Assembly (NCBI GenBank): GCA_029237695.1
Contig: CM055280.1
Coordinates: 29,709,406 to 29,773,405 of the forward strand
Length of the DNA stretch: 64,000 bases
Direction: 5' to 3'
DNA from: Conchocele bisecta
Taxonomy: Eukaryota; Mollusca; Bivalvia; Lucinida; Thyasiridae
This document shows, one piece after another, positions 46,626-58,181 of the stretch (position 1 is the stretch's first letter; each line of letters begins with the position of its first letter). Made by a program: the position numbers and the translations under genes. The notes under the pieces were generated by a model. The model had not been told where the DNA came from, did no database searches, and worked only from the letters and a program-made list of their open reading frames with translations.

Positions 46626-46758
46626 ATGGAGATTAGCATGGATATCGAACCGGCGACCTCCAGTCCAAGGATAGTCAGTGACCCAGAACAGGCGACACCA
46701 CTGAGGGATTTCGGGTCCTTTGTCTTCGCGAGCACGATTAGTGATGCCGAAATTCACG
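46626..46758 (+). CDS. SLC4A8/10-like: SLC4 bicarbonate transporter gene 2, first coding exon
   Basis: The frame opens at ATG 46626 (AGTATGG context) with a second ATG at 46638 (AGCATGG), and an in-frame TAG at 46611 closes it upstream. I take 46626 as the start, with 46638 a fair alternative. It ends ATTCACG|GTAAGA, a strong donor, in phase 1. The 44 residues read like an acidic, Ser/Pro-rich N-terminus (SSPRIVSDPEQATPLRDFG). They lack the EGHRTLYVG and Arg/Lys-rich motifs of vertebrate NBC N-termini, so assignment rests on the perfect phase chain to the next six exons. A 5' non-coding exon or an earlier coding exon spliced to an AG at 46624 or 46636 cannot be excluded. Confidence 0.7.
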
Positions 46759-46794
46759 GTAAGAAAATAGGAAATTTGCTTGTACGAGTAATGA

Positions 46795-46903
46795 TTTAAT
46801 ATGATATTTATTAAACGAGTTTACTGATTTCATAAGAAACGAGGCTATGCCGAGTTTCTTATGAAATCAGTAAACGAGCTTAATAAATATCATATTAAAT
46901 CAA
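46795..46903. repeat. MITE family L just inside intron 1
   Basis: TTAATATGATATTTATTAAAC and its complement form a perfect 100-bp hairpin around GGCTATGCC. It begins about 36 bases after the exon 1 donor. Confidence 0.85.
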
Positions 46904-48005
46904 CACGAATGTTAGATTATATTTATTGCATGAACAAATAAGCACTAATCGAAGCTGTGCTGATCACTCAGTCTGTTTTCTGTTACGGCATCTTTTGAAT
47001 ATTTATTAAACTAGTGTATTATCATTTATATTACACCAATTTTATGCAATAAATAGAGAATAACATACTGGTTTATTTTGATATCAAGTTGATCAGGCAT
47101 GGCTAGGAAACGCGTAGGAATTGCGAGGCTCGCCGATGAATTCCTACCGTTTGCGAGCCGAGCCTGATAAACTGGATATCAAAATACACTAGTTAGGTAT
47201 CCTGTTCATCAGGTAACTAAGTTTTTCGTTCAAGCGAACGCGTCCTTACAATTGATGTTATTAATTTACGTCATGTGACTCCATTCCACCAATGAAACGT
47301 CAGTTTTCAATTAGTTTTAACCCGGATATTCGTATCAGGTCAATGCCTGATACAACATTATGTTACAGTCAGTACGTATTCTGCCAATACAAAACTCGTT
47401 ACCTGATAAATAGAGAATAGTAGGTTAGTGCCGTGAATGGGAAAAAATATCTGGCAAGGTTCAGGAAACGGGATGGGCGAGGCTCTGCCGAGCACATCCC
47501 GTTTCCGTGCCGCGCCAGATATTTTTTACCATTCACGGCACTAACCTACTATTCTATTTATCCCGTCAACACCTTCAAATTGCTGTAAAATGCAAAAAAT
47601 TGTATTGACTGGATATCAAAAATGTTTCACGGCACCGTGTTTCACGGCACATACGCACTGTGTTGACGGGATAAAAACATATATATTATTGTAACATGCA
47701 TACTCACAGATAACTCCATTTTAAACGGACATACATGTCCACAGGACCGGGTGTTTTCGTCAGTATTCAAAACTAAACGACGTCGTGTATGCTACATTTA
47801 ACACATGTCACTATAATACAATAATTACTTACTTACTTACATGTAGGTGGAAGACTCGAACCTAGGATCCAGTCGTTCAAACAATACAATGGTCGTCGGT
47901 GGCAGCGGCTACGCATGTTCATAGCATCATCATAATTATCACCATTCATTTATCATCTAAAATAAACGGCTCATCATGAATAACGTTTGTAAAGTGGTCC
48001 ATATC
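46904..48005. repeat. Intron 1 repeats: palindrome and MITE family C
   Basis: TATTTTGATATCAAGTTGATC / GATATCAAAATAC pair at 47080-47190, with TAGGAATTGCGAGGCTCGCC between. A complete family C copy lies at 47409-47675. At 47850-47885 TCGAACCTAGGATCC resembles a minus-strand B box without a convincing A box. Confidence 0.65.
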
Positions 48006-48070
48006 TAGTAGGGGGCAAGCACCCATAAAAAATGAATTCTGTTCAACCCGAGTGAGCAAAGGCAGACTGG
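48006..48070. repeat. Solo terminal repeat of the 53-58 kb element
   Basis: TAGTAGGGGGCAAGCACCC followed by AATGAATTCTGTTCAACCCG matches both ends of the element at 53046-58181. No partner end is visible to the right. Confidence 0.7.
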
Positions 48071-48091
48071 TGGTCACTGTAATTATAAGTA

Positions 48092-49669
48092 TACTCAACA
48101 AAACTAGAAACGTCCCTGTTTATAGCCGGTGTAGCTCTGTCTATGTATGTACCACATGTTCAAAGTACATGTATTTTAAACCGTGGCGATGTTCAGAATA
48201 CGATCGTGTAGAGTTTAGCCGATACACACGGTTTACATAGCGGCCAGTGACCGGAACGTTGATTTCCACTTTTTGCACGTGCACGCTATACTTGTCATCG
48301 ATAAGGTGATTCAGTTCATGTCGTACCATTCATGCGATAGGGGCTATTCGGAAAATTAATATTTTTTTTTAATTTTTCACTGTTTTCGATATGCCACGGC
48401 TTTCCGAAAACGAGCGAAATCAGGCAATTGGGATGCTTGCGGGTGGGATGGCCGCCAGGGCGGTCGCGCCTCGGTTTAGTTGCTGTCGGAAGACGATTGA
48501 TCGTCTTGCAGCCCGGTACCAGCAGACTGGGGCTGTTCACGACCGGCAGCGACCTGGTAGGCCTCGTGTAACGACGGCTAGAGCCGATCGTTACATTACG
48601 TTGACGCACTTACGTCAACGTCGATTGACAGCCACAGTCACTGCTAGGCGATAAGGTGTCTCAGGGCAGACCATTTGCAACCGGTTACGTCGTAACGCCC
48701 AACCAATCCGGGCACGCCGCCCGTACACTGGTCAGATAATGACCCAACGTCACCGTGCTGCCAGACTGTTATGGGCGCGACGTCATCTGCACTGGAGAAG
48801 GGCTGACTGGAACCGAGTTTTGTTCACCGATGAATCTCGGTTCACAGTTAGTCATGCTGACGGAAGATTACGGGTATACAGGCGTAAAAATGAAAGATTC
48901 ACCGATTGTTGCATTGTTGAGAAGAACAGGTTTGGGGGAGGGAGCGTAATGGTCTGGGGTGGGATCATGGGAAACCGGAAGACAGATTTGGTTGTTGTAC
49001 AGGGCAACATCAATGCACAACGTTATGTTGCAGATGTGCTAAATGCACATGCCTTACCATTTATCCGTCAGCATGGTCCTGGTGTGACATTGATGCACGA
49101 CAATGCCTGCCCTCACGTAGCCAGGGTCACCACTCACTACTTACAGCAAAACAACGTCGACGTCATACCATGGCCCGCGGTCTCCCCGGATCTCAATCCC
49201 ATTGAGCACATATGGGATGAGCTTGGCCGCAAAGCACGAGCTAACCATCAGATTGACAATGTTCGCGATCTTACACGGGCGTTACAACGGGAATGGAGGA
49301 ATTTGCCCAACGCACTGGTATTGCGTTACGTCACGTCGATGCGGCGTAGGATCATTGCATGCATTCATGCAAATGGTGGCCACACTCGGAACTAACGAGA
49401 TTTACTGAATTTGCCACATTACTTATTGAAATTCCATCTCTAAACATTAAGTAACACATTTCTGAGTTTTTGTGATTTTTGATTTTGACCCCTACCGCCC
49501 TTGGCCGGTTATCTCTCGAATATTTAACAAGATATCCAAATGCAATTTATTGGCTTTGATACAGAAATGAATGAACTTGTTTTTCCATTTTGAATTTTAA
49601 AAGTAACCCTTTTGGTTTTTGATGAATCTTTCCTTAAACATGGAGGGACGTTTCTAGTTTTGCTCAGTA
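48092..49669 (+). mobile_element. Tc1-like transposon, near complete
   Basis: TACTCAACAAAACTAGAAAC at 48092 and GTTTCTAGTTTTGCTCAGTA ending at 49669 are inverted repeats of about 28 bases, flanked by TA on both sides (48090 and 49670), the Tc1/mariner target. The element is about 1.58 kb and encloses one transposase frame. The Tc1 assignment is firm from both ends and protein. Confidence 0.9.
48391..49395 (+). pseudogene. Tc1-family transposase with one in-frame stop
   Basis: The frame from ATG 48391 to TAA 49393 covers 335 codons, the normal Tc1 transposase size, but a TAA at 48652-48654 breaks it after codon 87. Reading resumes in the same frame. The first part is a helix-turn-helix DNA-binding region (AARAVAPRFSCCRKTIDRLA, then a GRPR-like RPGRPR motif). 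The second part carries the catalytic DDE triad: the Asp of FTDESRF, the Asp of MHDNACPH, and the Glu of SPDLNPIEHIWDELG, spaced as DD34E. The protein would cut and paste DNA at TA sites. A single substitution separates it from an open frame, so this is a young, probably inactive copy. Whether it is truly broken in the animal needs read support at the stop. Confidence 0.9.
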
Positions 49670-50985
49670 TATTTTACCCTATGCAAGCTAATTTATATTA
49701 GAAATTAGATAATCACGACAGGTGATTTATTTCTGGTACCTGTGCTCCAGACCACCGGTCAGCCGACACGTCGTCCACGCCGTCGAGACACCATGGTCAT
49801 CACAAGGGGAACCGACGGAGCCGACATCGACACAAGAAACCGATGCCGGCACACAGTTTCGGCCAATCAGTGGAACCAGATGGTATGTACACAATTGTGT
49901 GATTTATTGTATTAAATTGGAGCACAGAGTCATAGCCAATCAGTAGAACCAGATGGTATGTACACAATTGTGTGATTTATTGTATTAAATTGGAGCACAG
50001 AGTCATAGCCAATCAGTGGAACCAGATGGTATGTACACAATTGTGTGATTTATTGTATTAAATTGGAGCACAGAGTCATAGCCAATCAGTAGAACCAGAT
50101 GGTATGTACACAATTGTGTGATTTATTGTATTAAATTGGAGCACAGAGTCATAGCCAATCAGTAGAACCAGATGGTATGTACACAATTGTGTGATTTATT
50201 GTTTAAATTGGAGCACAGAGTCATAGCCAATCAGTGGAACCAGATGGTATGTACACAATTGTGTGATTTATTGTATTAAATTGGAGCACAGAGTCATAGC
50301 CAATCAGTGGAACCAGATGGTATCATAGGCGGCGGAAGCCGAACATTATTGGGGGGGGGAGGGGGTTGCCAATGTTGAGGGCCCGAAGGGCCCGATATCG
50401 CTAGGGGGTCTGGGGGCATGCCCCCCCCCCCCGGAACATTTTGAAATCCAAGTGGTGTGAAACGCCATTTCCTGCATTCTCAGCAAAGTTCTCAGCAAGT
50501 TTACCAGTACTCATGATTACACAAATATATTAAAATAAAAAATCCAAAATTTACAGAATTATTGGGGGGGGGGGCCCTCCCCCCCGGCCCCTCGCTTACA
50601 CCGCCCCTGGGTATATGCAGCGCAATTGTGTGATTTATTGTAATTGTGTGATTTATTGTATTAAATTGGAGCGCAGAGTCATGGCCAATCGTTAGAAAGA
50701 TGGTATATACAGCGCAATGGTGTGTTTTATTGTAATTGTACGATTTATTATATTAAATTGCAGCACAGAATCGATAGAACCAGGTGGTATATACAGCGCA
50801 ATGGTGTGATTTATTGTATTAAACTGGAGTCATGGTATGGAATTCAGGTCATATTTTCAGGTATAAAATACCTATTTCAATTTCACGAGTCTCAAAACGT
50901 TACGGACTTGAACTTCATATCCAATCGTTAGAACCAGGTGGTATTTATAGCGCAGTTGTGTGTTTCAACCCTTACAATACTGAAT
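49670..50985 (+). repeat. 73-bp tandem repeat and GC-rich insert in intron 1
   Basis: Six full units of 73 bases (one of 72) run from 49862 to 50323, each with AACCAGATGGTATGTACAC, AATTGTGTGATTTATTG and GGAGCACAGAGTCATAGCC. An element with G- and C-runs (TAGGCGGCGGAAGCC to TTACACCGCCCCTGG, 50325-50610) interrupts it. Degraded units continue to about 50960. Confidence 0.85.
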
Positions 50986-51180
50986 TAAAATTTGTCGTCT
51001 GCTGTTTATTTTTATTTTTATTTTTTCTCTCCTACAAAAACCATGTTTAGACAACACTTTAGAATAATTTCCAATGGAAATGATTCTAAAGTGTTGCCAA
51101 ACCATGTTTTAATTAAGAAAACAGACAGCGTAAATCGACAGCAGACGACAATTGACATTTCCTACGTTTTAAGGGTTAAT
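50985..51180. repeat. Repeat T with hairpin
   Basis: AATTTGTCGTCTGCTG and CAGCAGACGACAATTG are the ends. A central hairpin ACACTTTAGAATAATTTCC pairs with its complement. Related to the repeat at 41-205. Confidence 0.7.
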
Positions 51181-51419
51181 GCAAGTAGAATAGAGCTTCG
51201 CCCAAATTGCCAGAAGCCGTTGCAGACACATGCCTAGACTACTAGTATCCACTCGTGTCATAATTCCCATTTCACACATCACAGTGTTATGTCACAGACC
51301 TGTACATTTCAATATGTTGGAGTGTACTAGAAGATCAAGATATAAATTTACTACTAATGTCATGTTCACTATATCTGCAGTCACATTCACATTTTAAAAT
51401 AATCCGCAGTTTCTTGCGT

Positions 51420-51615
51420 TTGCGCACTACTTTGCTGTGCACAAACACCAGAAACTTCGGTTGATGCACAAACGTCAGAAACTTCGGATTATGCGCAAAC
51501 GACCGACTAATCAGATAATGGGCAAAAACCAGAAACTTCGGATGATGCACAAACGCCAGAAAGTTAGGATTATAGTATGCGCAAACGCCATAAACTTCAG
51601 TTGATACGCAAACGT
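51420..51615. repeat. 31-bp minisatellite upstream of exon 2
   Basis: About six units based on GCACAAACGCCAGAAACTTC and GGATTATGC. The array ends about 20 bases before the exon 2 acceptor. Confidence 0.7.
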
Positions 51616-51638
51616 CAGGAAATGCTTGTTAATTTTAG

Positions 51639-51777
51639 GCGCCCTACCGTCAGAACTGGTGCAACATCTCCTAGGTGACGAGGCGGATGACGTGGAACAC
51701 CAGTCACATGACATCTTCTGTGAGATGGCGCAGCTCTTCTACACGGACGATGAAGTTATGTGGAAGGAAACGGCAAG
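51639..51777 (+). CDS. SLC4A8/10-like: SLC4 gene 2, coding exon 2
   Basis: It follows AATTTTAG and completes the Gly codon from exon 1 (G|GC). It ends ACGGCAAG|GTAAGT in phase 2. It reads LVQHLLGDEADDVEHQSHD, then IFCEMAQLF, and ends VMWKETA. This corresponds to the family's VQFILGTEDDDEEH...HDLFTEMDE...EWKETARW block, which opens the conserved N-terminal cytoplasmic core. The acidic loop between the two halves is shortened compared with vertebrate SLC4A10. Strong splice sites and homology make this exon secure. Confidence 0.92.
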
Positions 51778-52555
51778 GTAAGTAACTCTGGGGGCCGTTT
51801 CACTTCTTCGTACATATACGACTTAAATGGTCGTACGTGCAAACTTATGATAGTCTGTAAATTTCACATTAAAAGTACATGCCCACTCAGTAGGTTATAC
51901 TGTAGTGAGACAGATAGTTTTGTATATTCAGTAGATATGACATTTTCTGGTAAAATAAACATTCACTTCACCATTACCCCACGTATTGATTAAATTGGCT
52001 TTATTATGCATTTTATATCAGACGTAAATTTCCACATTGATATCAGGGGCGATAACCGTTATGCTGCATATTCAGCCTATGCTCAATAAATGTTAATCCA
52101 TCAATTGAAATTTCCAAAACGATCCTAAATTTGCACTTACGAAAATTTTAGTCGTGCGAAGTTTGGTAAAACGCCCCTGGTTACGAAAGCTTGCTTTTAC
52201 ATGTGTATTTCGTTACTCCTAAGAAATAAAATTTCTTGTCACATGCGAGTATTTCTTTCCCACAAACTACTTAGTTTCCACGAAATACTATTTTCATTTC
52301 CAAGCGTTATTATATTCCGTCACATGAAAGAGCATCATGCTCAAAATAATTAGTGTCTGTTGCTACCATCTGCTAGAAGTAACACATGGCCTAAATGTGT
52401 GTCCTGTACAAGACGAACACAGCTCAGTCAACCAATCAAGCTGATCGATTTCAACGTTAATATTCAAGTATTTTGAGAGTTTGAAAGACAAATATTGGCA
52501 ATATTAGCACAGGCGGTGGTGTACACAATCACATGGCTTGTTTCTACTATGATAG
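51778..52555. repeat. Intron 2: MITE F with MITE E inserted
   Basis: F ends GGGGGCCGTTTCACTTC (51790) and TTTGGTAAAACGCCCC (52181) enclose a partial E element starting TTAAAAGTACATGCCCACTC at 51879 and breaking off near 52060. The rest (52182-52555) is unassigned. Confidence 0.7.
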
Positions 52556-52716
52556 GTGGGTGAAGTTCGAAGAAGACGTAGACGAGGGAGGGGAGCGGTG
52601 GTCCAAACCTCACGTGGCCACACTGTCTCTACACTCGCTGTTTGAACTGCGGTCCTGCCTGCATAATGGCTCTGTTATACTCGGCATAGAGGGACAATAC
52701 TTCGAGCAGGTTATAG
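52556..52716 (+). CDS. SLC4A8/10-like: SLC4 gene 2, coding exon 3
   Basis: It starts after TATGATAG with G completing Arg, and ends GTTATAG|GTACGT in phase 1. The sequence [18 protein letters not shown] followed by [17 protein letters not shown] is the most conserved stretch of the SLC4 N-terminal domain, nearly identical to SLC4A8/A10. The following segment ([18 protein letters not shown]) is more divergent. In the family this region forms the folded cytoplasmic core that contacts the membrane domain. The exon's last 139 bases plus 26 bases of intron are tandemly repeated downstream. Confidence 0.95.
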
Positions 52717-53045
52717 GTACGTACAATGTAAATACACCTGATGTAGAGAATGGAGGGGAGCGGTGGTCCAAACCTCACGTGGCCACCCTGTCTCTACACT
52801 CGCTGTTTGAACTGCGGTCCTGCCTGCATAATGACTCTGTTATACTCGGCATAGAGGGACAATACTTCGAGCAGGTTATAGGTACGTACAATGTAAATAC
52901 ACCTGATGTAGAGGAGGGAGTGGAACGCTGGTCCAAACCTCACCTGGCCACCCTGTCTCTACACTTGCTGTTTGAACTGCGGTCCTGCCTGTATAATGGC
53001 TCTATTATACTCGACATAGAGGGACAATACTTCGAGCAGGTTATA
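52717..53045 (+). repeat. Tandem partial copies 2 and 3 of exon 3
   Basis: Units of exactly 165 bases start at 52578 (inside exon 3), 52743 and 52908. Copy 2 keeps the frame and the donor ATAG|GTACGT at 52881/52882. Copy 3 keeps the frame but its donor is destroyed by the element inserted at about 53046. Neither has its own acceptor because each unit begins within the exon. The frame stays open from 52533 to 53063. Confidence 0.9.
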
Positions 53046-56000
53046 TATAGTGAAGGGGCACCTTGAAGAGAAGTGGCTTAAAACGATTTCTGTTCAACCC
53101 AAGAGAGCAAAAGCAAAGACTATGCTAGATTGATACGTCATACATTCCTGAACATGAATCCGGTGTCTGTTTAATTTCAAATTAGGTGGGACATGTACGT
53201 GCATATCATGCTTCAAATATCAGATAAAGTTGTTTAAATTGTTGAATATTCTTCCTTAGGACAAATATGAGACGCTTCGATTTTATGGTGGTTCAAACCG
53301 GTGTGTATTTTGCGATTTTCAAGATGGCCGCCAGGTATCAACATTTTGTCTTAAATATATTCTGACTTGATTATTATTTGGCGTTTGGTACTTACATTAT
53401 GCGTTTACATACATAGAAATACGTATTGATAACCTATACAAACAATTCACCACTGAAAAATACATATAAGATGACCGCCAAATATTCACACAGACGTGCA
53501 GTAAATGTGTGTGGATCAACAACAATATATAGCTACACTTTCATGCACAATTATATTTCAGTTATTTGCCTTTTTTGTTTTTATTGAATGTGTTCTTTGT
53601 AAAAATGAATGAGTCCATCTAATATACTTATTATTTGACCATGTTGGAATATTCAAGATGGCCGTTAAGTATCGCTTAAGCTCTTAGGCGCTGTTGATGG
53701 ACAAAGTAGTAAAGACATGAAACATAATAGGACATCATATTTGTAATATGTTAAAAGTCCGAGGCTTGTGTTCCAAACTGTACCAAATTATCTGTCGCCG
53801 CAAACAAACGTAAATCAAAGATGACCGCCAACATGGATACAATTCTGACACATCTATATTAAGTAGGGTAGTCATCAACGATATAGCATATGCCACACCA
53901 TAAAATAAATGTTTTAGTGTTTCCGATGACAACATAAAGAATACTATTTTATGACCGCCATTTTAGTTACCAAGATGGCTACTATTTTGCGTAGTTTTAT
54001 AATATGAGCTATCAACAACATATGGGTGCAACTCATGGATAACAATAGAACCTAGCTGTAACATGGTAATGGTTGGTAAACGACTACATAGTCACGATCT
54101 CGGATTTCAAGTGTAACATAATACATGTTGACAATGTCAAAGGAAACCGGAACATATTTACAATTACATCTAGGTATTCATTCATTTGAGTGAATCAACA
54201 TAATGCCCGTGTCTGATACCTGTATTCGGATAGAAATCAAATACAGTGGCAGGTTGCGAGCATGTGAATGGTAATTTATTATATAATTAACGATGGTTGG
54301 TTGATAATTGCCGGGGAGCGCGATATCCCTGGCTTGGCCCTTATTCGTATGTTCAGCTTTCTTGTAGGCGAGATTTGAACCCGGCTAACCCGTTATAAGA
54401 GTAATATACCACCAGTGGTAATTCTACTACATTTATGTGGATGGTGGGGGGTGTGGGGGGGGGGGGGCTAAGTTACTATAGTGTGGTGAAGACCTGACAG
54501 TAGATCCTGTTTGTCTAATGTCGGGGCTGGATGGAAATTGTATGCAAATATTCAGTTACCCGCCCCTATCCATGCAGATGAAATGAGCTGTCAATAGTCC
54601 GTTTAAAGCCATTAAACATTAAACCGGAACTCTATCATGTCATCTTTAACACGACCATGAACACCAATGTTGCATTTTATTATTGCAACATGTCCGTAAC
54701 CAGGGGGTCAGTGCGGTCGGACGACCCCCTTCCCAGCCTCCTTCGTCGTGCCTTTATGTCCACTCTTTCATGCACTACACTTTTATAATATTGATGCAAG
54801 CAGGGAGTAGTATTACATGTATGTGCTCAGTGTTTGCTGAGAATATATAAAATGGTATTTCAAACCATATGGAGTTCACAATTGTCTGGGAGAGCATGGC
54901 CCCGTAACCCCATAGCTGCATCGGGCCATTCAAGCCATCGAAAAGACTAATTGCTTCATAAATGTCTGGTTACGGGTCTTTTACATACATCGAAACCATG
55001 AGATACCGGTACATTCCATGCGAATGTGGCTATTGTGTCATTTTCTATGATAACGACGCCTACTATATATCTATGAAAAGCGATAATCAATGTATTAATG
55101 CGGTACACGACGAGGTAGGCACAGCGATTGACATATCAAAGGGAAGTTGATGAATTCTGAACTTGATTGCCTACGTAACAACTACCATTATTCACTTCCC
55201 ACGTAATGAAAGCAGCGTTTTTTTCATAGTGAAGAAGTATGCTTACCTTTTTGGATATGAAAACGAAAACCACGCCATCGCACCTTGAGCTATATAAGTA
55301 TTATGCTAATGTCCACATTAGTGCACTATAGAAGACACTGAATTGCATTTGCATACGTTATATTCCCACCATTTATACCTGAAAAGTATTTATCGACACA
55401 TTTATTATTTTAACAAAGTCGTACTATTGACGACAGTAACATGAACATGGAATACCAATAACTTGGAAACACTGCACATGGACACTGCGTGTGTGCTGGT
55501 CGGTGTAGCACATAATCAATTACTTGAAATTGGGGAATTATATAACATATACATATAGTATATATGTAGAGTCAATGGTGTTATCATGGTCATCGAATCT
55601 CTGTTTATATACGAAATATGATGTTGTTATTGCCCAAAATAAAATAAACTGTTGTATGACGTATCATTTAAGTAGTCATATGCCGGTAGCCATGTGCTAG
55701 GCCATGTAAGTACTTGCATGAATAAATAACCAGTAAATAACCACATTACTCTCTATTCTACGAATTCAATGCAATGTGTCATCCAGACCATTACATCTCA
55801 GTTCATAAACGGCATATGCTGTGTTTATTAACAATAAAATCGCCTTTCGATGACCTATACTATCAATAAGTCATATACAGGTAGGCATGCATTATGTACA
55901 TAGGAAGGATTTAATGAGTCAGTATTTGTGAGTCACATAAGTATGGATATTAAACTATAATGCGATCGAGATCAATATGTTGTGAATTCATGATGGAACA

Positions 56001-58181
56001 TATGTTGAGGTCATTCATGAGATTGTTTGGTAGACAGAAAGAATACAAGTTATAAAAATGTATTATGCGATCATAATACAATCTATATTGAATGCATATG
56101 TATGTATATGTATCACAGTTATAAAAGGCATTGTTTCTGGGGAATACCATACACTGTAATCATATATGTTGTAGTCATATATTGTCCTTGCATGGTATGT
56201 GTAAGTGTCATAACTGTTTATTGTAATATCACAACCATATGTGTAATATAATATATAATACTTCCGATGCATTCAAATGAACATGGTTGATTATTCTATG
56301 CTAATCTAGAATTATATCAGAAAGTTCCCACCGTCCGTGTCTATATACACCAACATATGGCATACACTTAAGATCGTAAGAGACCAAACAGAGACATTTA
56401 TTTTCACATGCACGTATTTGGGTAGTTGCAATTGCGATTCATGGATAAATAATGTACACAAATCAACCAAACAACCACCTTTCAGTACAACACCGCAATT
56501 CCCGTGACTGGATTTTCAACTAACCGGGTTTGAGCTAACCTGGAAGCGAAACGTGCAAAGCTAAACATTAACACATAGCTGATATGAGGCCTCTAAATCA
56601 TGAGCATTCGTTACAGCATATTATGTTTTATATATGTGACACACATAGATGCTGTCAATATTGATTACAGTGCAGGAGACGGGACTTTTGTTGATGAGAA
56701 TATATGTTAATTGAGAATATATTTCCATTTATCAGCGATGATTATACAAGCAGTTATGCGGAAAGTCATGCAGTCATGCTGATCTGCCTTATACAGACGT
56801 ATGGTTATATGGGACAATTATTAATTATTTCAGTGTAATTTAAGTGTATGCATATGGGTATATCCACTTGTGAATGTATGGATATTCACGGAAATAGAAA
56901 CTGTAATACATACTATTTCATTAGTGTTGCATTTTACATGAATTGTTTTATCTTGGTTATAATTAATATCATGGTACTTAGCCGCACACCAGCATATAAC
57001 AGTTCGATATCTGACTGTAATGCGAACATGGCCGAACTATAGCATATGGACCAATCGCAATACGTAGTGTATACATATATGGCATTATAATGCAATGTAC
57101 AACGTATATGATAACATAAGACTCAATAAAATACAATATTTAAAACAAACAGTACATATATTTTACTATTCTGACTCTAAAACGAGTGTAACCTAATTCG
57201 GGCATCACCAAGTGTATTATGGGGCATATACAATCTACTAATATATATATAGCGATATACTAGTCTGAACACATGTGAATCTGTCCTATACTTTTTGTTT
57301 AAAGTAAATTAAAATAAACGCGTAATTGCCAGTACCACACTATATTAAAATAGCCTAAATGTGACGACCATTTGTAATAAACACAATTACAAATGACTTC
57401 AAAATCAAGTGTGTCCAACTTACTGATTTAACCGCCTAACAGAATGCAATAGTATACATAAGTAAAGCAAAAGTAAACATTATATTAAATAACTTTCGAG
57501 TTTTTGGAAAATATGGCGGCCATTTTGAATTAAACACGCTCTTTAAGAAGAGTATAAATATTGATCTATATTTTTAATATCTTATCTCAGATAAAAATCA
57601 AACTAATATGTTCATATCTAGCTCAGTACCAAGATATGGTGAACAACCGTTTATATAATACTGCCTGATCTTGATGAATATTTGGCGTCCATCTTGGATT
57701 CATATGGATTTGATAGCTTCCATCTCTGTTTAAAATTAATGCATGGTATCCAAAGGGTTTTCTGCGTCCGTCCGATCAAATTCCAAGTGCCTATTTGTTT
57801 TCATTCATCAAATAAGTACACATTTCAGGCTAAATATTGATGCTTGGCGGCCATCTTGAATATGTTGATACTCTCAACGAAAGAGACGTCTGAGCAAACC
57901 GAATTGCTTTGGACATGCCCCATAAAACAATAATCACCAATAAAACATACTTTATCTGATTGTTCTGTAATGTTATGCAAGTACATACTATATTATCAAA
58001 ATAGAGTGAGCTTTGACTCATGTGCACTTAATGACCCAAAAATGACCTTGTCCCACCTGATTTGATTGACCGACACCGAATTCGTGTTCAGGATGATACA
58101 ATGCATTGATTTAAAGTATTCGTTGCTTTTGCTCTCTCGGGATGAACAGAATTCATTTTATGGGTGCTTGCCCCTTTACTA
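53046..58181. mobile_element. 5.1-kb inverted-repeat element without a transposase frame
   Basis: The ends TAGTGAAGGGGCACC and (complement) TAGTAAAGGGGCAAGCACCC, followed by TTCTGTTCA and GAGAGCAAAAGCAA, form long, imperfect terminal repeats. Similarity continues inward for about 700-900 bases. Subterminal AAGATGGCCGCC-type words recur about every 130-185 bases at 53321, 53469, 53654, 53818 and 53951, and in reverse at 57512, 57683 and 57845. The AT-rich centre has no long ORF. A decayed SINE (about 54270-54625) is included. I cannot place it in a named superfamily. Confidence 0.8.
54270..54625 (+). repeat. Diverged SINE copy inside the 5.1-kb element
   Basis: GGCTTGGCCCTTATTCG, TGTCGGGGCTGGATGG and a final GTCCGTTTAAAGCCATT keep the SINE order with many changes. 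A G-run lies at about 54447-54468. Confidence 0.5.

Noticed and set aside
12136..46758. Joining the exon at 12136 to the exon at 46626 as one gene
   Set aside because: A weak donor at 12370 is phase-compatible, but 230-12373 matches the family C-terminus and ends in a stop, while 46626 onward matches the N-terminus. The order would be reversed for one protein.
52533..53066. A single 177-codon exon reading through three repeats
   Set aside because: The strong donor at 52717 in copy 1 gives the family's normal exon end and exact phase with exon 4; read-through would add a linker ([11 protein letters not shown]) absent from the family. Kept only as a possible isoform through the second donor.
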